A DNA stretch of 17,250 nt, taken from assembly GCA_000697455.1 (NCBI GenBank), contig JNET01030434.1:1-17250 (forward strand), written 5' to 3'. A model generated the notes under the pieces. It did no database searches. It had not been told where the DNA came from and was given only the letters and a program-made list of their open reading frames with translations. Below, piece after piece: positions 1-8,346 of the stretch. A program made the translations under genes and the position numbers. The stretch comes from Basidiobolus heterosporus B8920 (lineage: Eukaryota; Basidiobolomycota; Basidiobolomycetes; Basidiobolales; Basidiobolaceae). The first letter of the stretch is position 1; each line of letters begins with the position of its first letter.

Positions 1-1891
1 CCTAAGTTAACCAGTTCAGGTCAACAACATACCACTATCGAAACAGAGAACATCCGTTACGTATATCAACCTTTGGAGGATCTATACATGGTGATCATCA
101 CGAACCGACAATCTAACATTTTGCAAGATATCGATACTCTTCATCTATTCGCACGTGTAGTCTCTGATACTTGTCATCCAACTGACGAAAGCGAGATCTT
201 ATATCACTCTTTTGAGCTTCTTAGCGCTTTTGACGAGATCGTTAGTTTAGGGTATAGAGAAAATGTTAACTTGGCTCAAATTAGAACTATCATTGAGATG
301 GAGAGTCACGAAGAGAAGATCCAAGAAATGATTGCTAAGGTTGGGGGAAACTATTTTACTTTCTTTGGAATAGCCCTCCCCTAAAATAGTTGTTTTTTTA
401 CCATAGAACAAAGAAAGAGAGGCTAAAGAAGAACTCAAACGCAAGGCTAAGCAACTTGAAATGCAACGTAAGGAAATGGCCAAGAGTGGGCGTTCTTTCA
501 GTGGAAGCTTTGGTTCTTCCGGACATATGGGTAGCTCATACAAGCCTGGCATGAACGAACCAACCTCATACGTTACTCAGAGTGAAGTGGAGTCACAACC
601 CTCGTACAGCAAGTGAGTTTGGTGCTAAACGCCTATTGTTCAATGACCACTAACATAATTATACCTACTCGTAGTCCTACCCCAGCCCCCGCACCTTCTG
701 GCAAGGGTATGAAGCTCGGTCGCAGCCAAAAATCTCAAGATTTCATGGAGGTACTCAAGAGCGAAACTGGTGTGAGTGAAATTGAGAGTATGACCGAACA
801 AATGAGTATAGCCGCTCCTGTGGAGGAAATTAACAGCCCTCAGATCCCTACTGAAGCGTAAGCGCTTTAATTCTTCGATTCTCTACGATTTACTTATCTT
901 AACTTAATCTTTAAAAGGATCCATATTCAGATCGAAGAAAGAATCACCGTGGTTGCCGATCGTGATGGAGGTCTTCAAAATATGGAAGTCAAGGGTGATT
1001 TGGTTCTCAGAGTGAGCGATCCGGAGTTGGCTCATCTTAAGCTGATGTTGGAGCCCTTGACCAAGGAAGGAATCCAATTTAAGGTAGATTCACAAGATAG
1101 CAATCATTTCCCCACCGAAGCAGCTACTTAATATTATCTCTAAATAGACACATCCTAATGTTGACAAGAAACTCTTCAACAGTGAGCACAACATAGCTCT
1201 CAAAGACCCATCTCGTCCATTCCCTCTAAATACCTCACTCGGCGTTCTCAAATGGAGATATGTCTGCAAGGATGAGGATGCTATCCCTCTTGCCAGTAAA
1301 TATCATATTCTCATAGTTAAGAATCATGACCACTCCAACTAACAACCCAACCATTATAGTCAATTGCTGGCCTTCCCCTAGTGGCGATGGTTCGTGTGAT
1401 GTCAACATTGAGTACGAGCTTCTCTCTGATGAGCTTGAACTTAAGGACGTAATAATCTCCATTCCCATACCGTAAGTTACTCTCCTCAAAATATGACCGA
1501 GATTTCTTTGTTTACCCCTATTATTTTACTGTAGTGGAGGCTGCACTCCTACCGTTGGTGATATTGATGGCCATTACAACTACGATAGATCAACCAGATG
1601 TCTTGACTGGGAGCTCCCTATTGTTGACCAAGACAACAAAAGTGGAAGTCTTGAGTTCTCTGTTGGGTCGGATGATACAAACGCTTTCTTCCCTGTCAAT
1701 ATCTCATTCCTTTCTGAGAAAACATACTCTGGCATTGAGGTAAAATTCTGTGACATTTCTCTTGACAGCTGGTTGGTACTAAACCATATGTTATCTCGTA
1801 GATTTCCAAGCTTGAATTACATGGAACTGGTGAAGAGCCCGTCTTTTCCAAAGAGGTTCTTTTAGTTACGGATGAGTACAGCGTTGTGTAA
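1..1891 (+). CDS. RET2: Coatomer (COPI) subunit delta, 5' partial
   Basis: Delta-COP (archain) is the medium-type subunit of the COPI coat, which acts in Golgi-to-ER retrograde traffic. I join eight exons: 1-339, 407-612, 675-857, 918-1083, 1148-1295, 1360-1471, 1535-1739, 1802-1891. All phases agree, giving 482 residues and a TAA stop. The first exon is open to the window edge and begins in the N-terminal longin-like domain; by comparison with the ~510-residue animal protein about 40 residues are missing. Landmarks are VRYVYQPLE-like (here IRYVYQPLE), ALGYRENVNLAQIR-like (here SLGYRENVNLAQIR), a charged helix EREAKEELKRKAK, a Ser/Gly/Pro linker with KGMKLG, and a C-terminal mu-homology domain starting near IHIQIEERI and containing DGGLQNME, THPNVDKKLF, INCWPS and NKSGSLEFS. 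Introns are 60-67 nt. Identification is very secure; single splice sites are inferred from phase and homology. Confidence 0.95.
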
Positions 1892-2779
<888 letters not shown>

Positions 2780-3131
2780 GCTTGAGGCTTTGTTGTGTCG
2801 ATTTTTTGGAACATATTATCGAACATGGTTTATTTTGCTTCAATAAACGGCTCAAAAATGTATTTATTTGTTGAATATATATTTCTATACATACACATAC
2901 CCTTCTATCTATGTGGTATCACTAGTTATGACCTGCAGTAGTCGTTCATTTGGGTTAGACTGTTAGCAGTATATATGCATGCCGCAGACAAGACTGCTGT
3001 CCAATTAAAAGAATTCATTTTTTTTCGGAAGATTGACTGTTGAGGAGAATTTTTCGTTAAGGTTGAAATTAGGTTGATAATTTGATACTGCACTTGTGAA
3101 TTTTTTGGCCCTGAACAATTCCGCTGTAACA
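2780..3131. other. Intergenic: ubiquitin-eL40 3' UTR and RRG9 promoter
   Basis: This 352-bp stretch separates two same-strand genes. It holds the AATAAA signal near its left end and an AT-rich, T-tract-containing promoter region at its right end. No further coding signal or RNA gene is seen. Confidence 0.5.
2842..2847 (+). promoter_or_regulatory. Poly(A) signal AATAAA for ubiquitin-eL40
   Basis: An AATAAA hexamer about 63 nt past the ubiquitin-eL40 stop, followed by a T-rich and TG-containing stretch as expected around a cleavage site. Motif-based inference. Confidence 0.55.
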
Positions 3132-3851
3132 ATGAATTCCCTGTACCTATGCTCAAGAGCGATACTTCCTACTACCTTGAATAGAGGTAGAGCAGGAATA
3201 TTGAGTGGTTATAGATGGATTAATAACACAGCAAAGCCTACTACTACCCCAACCGAAGAAAATGAAAGCACCAAACCTCGTTTATTAGATACTTTAACTT
3301 TACCCGAGGACGTTACCTCGAAGTCAGTATCCTGGTTAGAGGATAGACTAATGAACTCTAGAAACAAATCTGAATCGACTAGAAAGGCTAATAGAGACAA
3401 GTTCGTTGAGGAGAAGGTTTTCGAGCGTCTTCTTCGTAAAGAAGACAATGTACGGCCTCCACGTCCACCCAAAGTGGAGGTTCATCCTTCTATGAACATG
3501 GATGCACCTTCTTGGGCACGTCGTAAAATATCTGTTGAACAATCTCTGCAAGGAAATCAGTGGAACCCGAGTAAGAAAGTGGCTCGCTCCACGATGGAAA
3601 AAATCCGGTTTTTGAAAAGTGAACTACCCGAAGAATGGCCTATTGACAGAATATCTAAAGAATTCAAGATTTCTTTCGAGGCTGTAAGAAGAATATTAAG
3701 ATCCAAGTTCCAACCCTCACCGGAGGTTCTCAAGCGTCAAGAAGAGAAACGGTTAAGACAGAGGCTGAACTACGTAAGACAGGTTAAAGATGAAAATGTT
3801 GTCAATGAGAGAAAACCCACCTTGAGGAAAATCAACATACCAAACAACTAA
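3132..3851 (+). CDS. RRG9: Rrg9/neugrin-family mitochondrial protein
   Basis: A single-exon, 239-residue protein. I place the start at the ATG at 3132; the frame opens a little further upstream but with no ATG. The N-terminus (MNSLYLCSRAIL, then basic and Ser/Thr-rich) looks like a mitochondrial targeting sequence. The neugrin/Rrg9 domain lies at about residues 126-200: PSWARRKISV, then RSTMEKIRFL, LPEEWPIDRIS, the helix-turn-helix-like stretch KEFKISFEAVRRILRSKF, and a basic helical tail rich in Lys/Arg/Gln. In yeast Rrg9 is needed for respiratory growth and mitochondrial genome stability; animal neugrin acts in mitochondrial 16S rRNA maturation. Function here is inferred from family membership. 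The gene ends tail to tail with the Dpb2 gene. Confidence 0.85.
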   Translation: MNSLYLCSRAILPTTLNRGRAGILSGYRWINNTAKPTTTPTEENESTKPRLLDTLTLPEDVTSKSVSWLEDRLMNSRNKSESTRKANRDKFVEEKVFERLLRKEDNVRPPRPPKVEVHPSMNMDAPSWARRKISVEQSLQGNQWNPSKKVARSTMEKIRFLKSELPEEWPIDRISKEFKISFEAVRRILRSKFQPSPEVLKRQEEKRLRQRLNYVRQVKDENVVNERKPTLRKINIPNN

Positions 3852-4196
3852 TACGGCCGCATATTAACGCAACATCTTATTCATTCTCATTTCATTTAGT
3901 ATTCTATTCATCCTTAAATCTACATGTATTCATAAAGACCTTTTATCTCAAAGCCGATTTCAATAATTTCTATTAAGTTCAAGAGCCATGGTCTAGGGTT
4001 TATTTCTTGATAAATCACGTTTCTACTCGTCTTTTTCGGTATTTAGTGTGGATGAAATCCCACAGTCGCAGTGGTGTTGACGCGGTTTAATATTATACAG
4101 TGAGAATAGCTGCCACACACCTGCTGCACGTTATACGTAGTAAAAGAAAAAAATATACTTCTATAGAAATGCATCTCGATCAGAGTATAGTCCACG
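3852..4196. other. Convergent 3' region between RRG9 and DPB2
   Basis: This 345-bp stretch lies between two genes that point at each other. On the minus strand an AATAAA (forward TTTATT at 3999-4004) may serve the Dpb2 gene. A long minus-strand frame runs out of the last Dpb2 exons into this region but shows no family similarity after the splice donor, so I do not treat it as coding. Confidence 0.45.
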
Positions 4197-6395
4197 CTAA
4201 GAGGGTGGCAATTGACTAACAGGTATAAACAAACATGGTTAATCTTGGCATCTTCCACAAAACAAACATCAGGCGGGACTAACCTCAGTTGAACGAGCTT
4301 TTTCCCCGGGAAGTACACCTGAAATTGGAAGTCACTTGAGACGAATGGGCCCGGATTAATACACTGACAACCTTCATAGTTTACACTGTAAGGATCGAAT
4401 TTATCGGCCAGCATCAACTACATAGATATGTTTAACAAAGTTTTCCATGGCTTGATACCTGAACATTGATACTCACAATATTCGGGACGGGATAAAGTCT
4501 CATGGCGTGATCATAAGACCAAGAGACTGGGCGTACTTGAAGCGGCAAAGGACACAGATGTGCTTCATCAATGATCGTACGAATTAACTGAGAGATGGTC
4601 AAATTAGTGATTCCGTAAAACTCAAACCTCGACCAAACTCAACTTACGTGCTTCTTTACATCGCTTTCAGAATTTTTTCGTGATTTGATTACACAGTTAC
4701 GCCGCATTTTGTTGATCAAGTCCTCGCGGAATATGACAATCTCTTGCGTGCAGTATTTTATACTGAAAACATGTTAGTGAGATGTAGAGCATCGTGTCAG
4801 CCAGTTGAACCATCGACATTACCGACAAGGGTTGCTAGTAAACTTGGCATTTGGTACAAGTTTTCGCAATTGAGAGGTAAAATGATCCGGTATTGGCGGT
4901 CTGGGCAATACATCACCGCCCCATGGATCGTGTGGCCCCGGAACGAAAATGAAATGGCTGTGTTGGCAGATCTCTCTGAACTCTCCAATGAGTGAACCAA
5001 GCGCATTGAAATACTCTACGGTTTAGAAGCGTAAGAGTTAGAAGAAGGTACATTAGTGTCGAGCTATATAGCTATGTATGCTTTACCTTTATATCTGGTA
5101 GAGTCTTTTCCAGTATAGAGAAAAGGTTCCGAAACGAAATTTCCAATGAATATAAAAGCAAGCGGGATTAATGCGTTTGCGTATCCGGTTAAGAGTATGC
5201 GAAGCTTTGGAATGGTCTGTATGGTGCAACGTATATCAATTAGAAATTGCGCACTATTCGGAGGAAAGTGTCTAAATGGTGTACCATCGGGTGATCCAAC
5301 CACACATCGGATAGGACCACAAAACAAACATCCTTCTGTGACTCTTCGATTCTTTTGAGTTGCGACTGAGCAAATCGACATGAGTATTTTGAAATTCAAT
5401 CATATAAGACCTGAAACATACCGTTGCTATTGTTTCTTCTGGTGCTCCAAAAAAGTTTACTTGTCCAAAGACGGATCTATCAAGTTCAGAAACAGAGTTA
5501 AGAAGCGAATGTAATAATGGCATATTACAAGCATTTTACTTGGTGATTTCTCTTCTTTCAGGTGGCGGTAATCCAATAGTTTTGACTTTGAAAATATTAT
5601 CCTCGGTATATACCCCGTCTACAAGCACGAAACAGCCCTCCGTAAAGAATCCAGTAGTTTGATGCTATCAACAAACGAATTCTCATTTAATCAAAGTACT
5701 CATTCAAAGTGTTAGAAATACTCACAGCTTCTTCAAAGTCTAATTGCACATGAGAATCTAGATCCTCTAGATAATATTTACCATCTTCCATTTGGGTTAG
5801 CATTCCAAACAAAAAGAAGGATTCTTCTTCACGTCCGAGTAAAGAGCTAATGGCAGTTAGCTAAAAGAATCAAGTCGAAAATCCGATTTTTAGTTATGTG
5901 ATATACTTGGTATGCGACATAAGGTAAGCTTACTTGAACATATTCGCCCTTATCCCGATTGGAAAATGCCGGTGGGACGAAGTTTTCATTTCTGAGTATC
6001 CGCTGTCTCAATAAATCGTGTCTATCTCTAAATAACTGTGCTTTATTTCCAGCAGTAGCAAATAATTGCGGTTTATCGGGGTGTCTATTTAAAGATAATA
6101 AATTTGTAAGCAACTGACATTTTACCATATTATAACTGAGTAACTCTTACAAAGAAAAATTCTTTCTAGCGAAATTATACTTCCAACGAGGCATTTCGAA
6201 AGCATCGACAAAATGAAGGAAAGGAGTAACGTCAACATACTCCTCTTGCTGACTATCTAACTCTTCTGGAGTGTGTGTATTTTGGCTCGAGTAATCCGTC
6301 GTTTCCATATCCTCTACCATGATTTCGTCAAAGAGTACACTATCACACACATGTATGGATACCACAATAATAGCTAAATATTTGATTAAAGACTG
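4197..6395 (-). CDS. DPB2: DNA polymerase epsilon subunit B (Dpb2/POLE2), N-terminus unresolved
   Basis: Dpb2 is the essential B-subunit of the leading-strand polymerase epsilon and links it to the CMG helicase. Exons, high to low coordinate: 6395-6151, 6084-5934, 5860-5726, 5664-5540, 5476-5422, 5365-5285, 5216-5087, 5015-4823, 4762-4648, 4587-4477, 4417-4284, 4215-4197. All phases fit; about 497 residues are covered. Landmarks: [25 protein letters not shown]-like [15 protein letters not shown] (OB fold), [17 protein letters not shown], then the inactive calcineurin-like phosphoesterase fold with [63 protein letters not shown] and ADKFDPYS...CINPGPF. The last exon is only 19 nt and ends QLPPS. 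The 6395 boundary is an acceptor (AAATAG); the first ATG in that exon is at 6320. Animal POLE2 is ~527 residues, so an N-terminal helical exon is probably missing from my model. Confidence 0.9.
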
Positions 6396-6807
6396 CTATT
6401 TAGGGATGTTATTTGTTTTCTTTTATTCATCTATATGATTGGATCCTTTCGCTACCAATAAAGTGATTAAATATAGCGTTATTTAAACACATGCGCTTAA
6501 ATTTGATTAAAAAAGCCCATCTTGTGAATAAATTATGTATGATTGTAATTCTAAACCTAGATTAGCCAGATCTTGCATGTTTCACCGCAATTTTTCTAGA
6601 TACTAAACCGTTTGAAAATATTTGCTTGTGCGTTAGCAAGGGTCTTTAGCAAACAATATAAATAAATAAACACTTTCCCGAGTCACGGAATTGAGTAACA
6701 TAAGATAATAGTAAAATATATGCTGTGACCCTAAAGCTAATCTGACTGACGTACCTTACAAACCCCTTCACATGATAGTAGGACTATTTATTGAACAATC
6801 GTCCTTC

Positions 6808-6823
6808 AAACCCTAACCCTAGA
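6808..6823. repeat. Interstitial telomere-like sequence (CCCTAA unit)
   Basis: The plus strand reads AAACCCTAACCCTAGA, that is about two units of the CCCTAA/TTAGGG telomere repeat. It lies about 0.4 kb upstream of the last DPB2 exon I can place. Two units are too few to be a chromosome end. In fungi such motifs can also bind TTAGGG-binding factors (Tbf1-like) in promoters; that role is inference. Confidence 0.5.
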
Positions 6824-7026
6824 TCTTCACCAATCTCCAGAGTGAGGGTTGTATATTTATGCGACATGTTGTAGTGTTGAGAAACGATGTCGAACCTCGT
6901 GTAACTATTTACCTGATTTCATCCAAACCTGGCCAGTAGTGAAATCATTATAAGCTCTGATCTTGACGTTACATCCTAGTATTGGTCAGAAATTGGAGAT
7001 TTCCTTTTATATTAACAGTGTTATCA

Positions 7027-7043
7027 GGTTCGTTTATCGAACC
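7027..7043. repeat. Perfect 6-bp inverted repeat, GGTTCG/CGAACC
   Basis: GGTTCG, a 5-nt spacer, then CGAACC. The arms match exactly. No tRNA-like structure surrounds it, even though the arm resembles a T-arm motif, so I record only the symmetry. Confidence 0.5.
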
Positions 7044-7193
7044 AGAAGCAGCTGCCAATATGGTAAGCGTATTGTCAAAATATCAAGGAATCTTTCAACC
7101 AGGCGGGTAGATTCGCAAGTATTATCAGTCTATTTCTAAGCTGAGGTCGGTCCTGTAGCCTAAATGAATGTGAAGTCAGTGGGATCCATGTTT

Positions 7194-7240
7194 GCTTCCT
7201 CTGGGTTAGTAGGCAATGCTGCTTCCTATGGATTAGCTGG
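7194..7240. repeat. Two imperfect 20-bp direct repeats, period 27
   Basis: GCTTCCTCTGGGTTAGTAGG at 7194-7213 and GCTTCCTATGGATTAGCTGG at 7221-7240 match at 16 of 20 positions by eye. They sit just before the 10-bp tandem repeat, so this part of the intergenic region seems prone to local duplication. Confidence 0.5.
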
Positions 7241-7250
7241 GTGCTTATAT

Positions 7251-7290
7251 CAATACAAGCCAATACAGGCCAATATAGGACAATACAGAT
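7251..7290. repeat. Four-copy 10-bp tandem repeat (CAATACAGGC-like)
   Basis: Four back-to-back decamers: CAATACAAGC, CAATACAGGC, CAATATAGGA, CAATACAGAT. The first six bases are nearly constant (CAATAC/T). A small minisatellite; a role is not evident. Confidence 0.7.
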
Positions 7291-7848
7291 GCAGCCAATT
7301 ATCGAACGAGTAGTTCATTGCTCAATTTTTAGCAGTGTTTCAACGAGCTTAGGGTAATCTAGTATCACAAACAATCAGCGTTAGGATGCGAAAATTCCAT
7401 GGTTTTCCACCAAATGATGTAACCAGGTGCTGACCTGTTTCTGTAATGCTTGATGATATTTGGCTAGTAAGAGAGGTCCCAGCACAGGTCTAGGGAGGTG
7501 CTCTTGACATTGTTTATATTTCATATTCAGTCAAATGAGCGATCTCTTTTAGCCGATAAATAATGGCACATTCCTTTCGATTCCTTTTATTAGCCACTTG
7601 CTAGTGACAGAAATTAGGAGAAATATGGATTAATTTAGAGCAGTATTTATAAACCCGGTATTAACATAGTAAATCTCAAAAATACTCTCGAGCTCATTAG
7701 GCTAGATTGCTTCTCAAATACGGGAAATATGAAGAATGCGGAATATACGGAACATCGTCAAAATACAACGGATTCTGATTGCAATACATCTTAGCTCAAT
7801 CAACAAATCTTAGGAACTCCTGCAATCACAAAAATACACACATTATAG

Positions 7849-7892
7849 GTAAGTATTCAGTAAATATCCAGTAAGTATTCAATAAATTATTA
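7849..7892. repeat. Four-copy 11-bp tandem repeat (GTAAGTATTCA-like)
   Basis: Units read GTAAGTATTCA, GTAAATATCCA, GTAAGTATTCA and ATAAATTATTA. Units one and three are identical. Each of these begins with GTAAGT, the splice-donor consensus used by genes in this window, and lies about 450-500 bp upstream of the GATA/PHD start codon. Confidence 0.7.
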
Positions 7893-7924
7893 GTGTTACT
7901 CGATGTAGCTGAGTTATCCAAATT

Positions 7925-7961
7925 GGGGGTGAAAGGGGGGGTACAGCACTTCTTCGGTGCT
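7925..7961. other. G-tracts followed by a short hairpin
   Basis: Runs of five G (7925-7929) and seven G (7935-7941) are followed directly by AGCAC, a short loop, and GTGCT (7945-7961), a perfect five-pair stem. This is the only strong G-run in an AT-rich region. It lies about 390 bp before the GATA/PHD start. Function unknown. Confidence 0.5.
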
Positions 7962-7996
7962 CTCTCACAATAATTGGGCATGACGCCGAGTCTCCC

Positions 7997-8137
7997 ATGG
8001 ACTCCAGCCTCTTGGCTTTCATCAACATATCTTGGCTAATTTTCTACTATCCAGCTTTCTTTGCCTCACATCCTGTATTGACTTTGGCTTTCAATTCTGC
8101 CAATTTTTACTGCTTGCTTTCATATTATCTAGTGTAA
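7997..8137 (+). other. Candidate 46-codon upstream ORF in the GATA/PHD leader
   Basis: From an ATG at 7997 to TAA at 8135-8137 the frame stays open for 46 codons and would give a hydrophobic peptide beginning MDSSLLAFINISW. A shorter 19-codon ORF starts at 7979 and overlaps it. The stretch is pyrimidine-rich, which by itself yields hydrophobic codons, so it may be only promoter sequence. It matters only if the transcript starts upstream of here. Confidence 0.25.
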
Positions 8138-8346
8138 TATCAAAGCTACACAACTTGTCTGAGTTTTGTGTTTCATACCAAAGTCTTTCGGTTATCAAAG
8201 AGCTACACTTCCAACATACTCTCACATATCACGGTATGAAGCAGCCTTGAGCTTGCTACTCTTGGTCTTATTCAGTTAATTGATACATGTGTCTTACTCT
8301 TTTGTTTACCTAATGGCTAGTACAAAGGTTGTCTTGACGAATTGCT

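Larger units (their letters stand above)
6396..8346. other. Gene-poor AT-rich region between divergent DPB2 and GATA/PHD genes
   Basis: Nearly 2 kb with no convincing coding sequence on either strand. The left end should hold the DPB2 promoter and perhaps its first exon. The middle carries several small tandem repeats, a telomere-like CCCTAACCCTA and short inverted repeats (listed separately). The right 350 bp is pyrimidine-rich and looks like promoter and leader of the GATA/PHD gene, with short upstream ORFs. The frames of 62-72 codons here are of low complexity or start without ATG and show no recognisable family. A decayed mobile element is possible, but I see no terminal repeats or enzyme motifs. 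Confidence 0.5.

Noticed and set aside
3096-3131. Upstream extension of RRG9
   Set aside because: The frame opens here with GTG, not ATG; the ATG at 3132 gives a good mitochondrial targeting sequence.
4621-4647. A 27-nt GT-AG intron in Dpb2 (GTAAGT to TTTGAG)
   Set aside because: Too short. A downstream CTCTCAG with an ACTAAT branch gives a 60-nt intron (4588-4647) in correct phase and joins KKH to LIRTIID, which fits the family.
6808-6823. Chromosome end or telomere
   Set aside because: Only about two repeat units, with genes continuing on both sides.
7027-7043. tRNA T-arm
   Set aside because: GGTTCG and CGAACC form a simple inverted repeat with no acceptor, D or anticodon stem around it.
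7075-7263. 62-codon minus-strand frame with KQ-rich repeats (HRKQ, TQRKQ)
   Set aside because: The apparent motif comes from the imperfect 20-bp DNA duplication; no family similarity.
8032-8250. 72-codon hydrophobic plus-strand frame
   Set aside because: It lacks an ATG start and lies in pyrimidine-rich leader sequence that yields hydrophobic codons in any frame.
6396-8346. Transposon or LTR remnant
   Set aside because: No terminal repeats, target duplications or enzyme motifs could be seen by eye; left as unexplained intergenic DNA.
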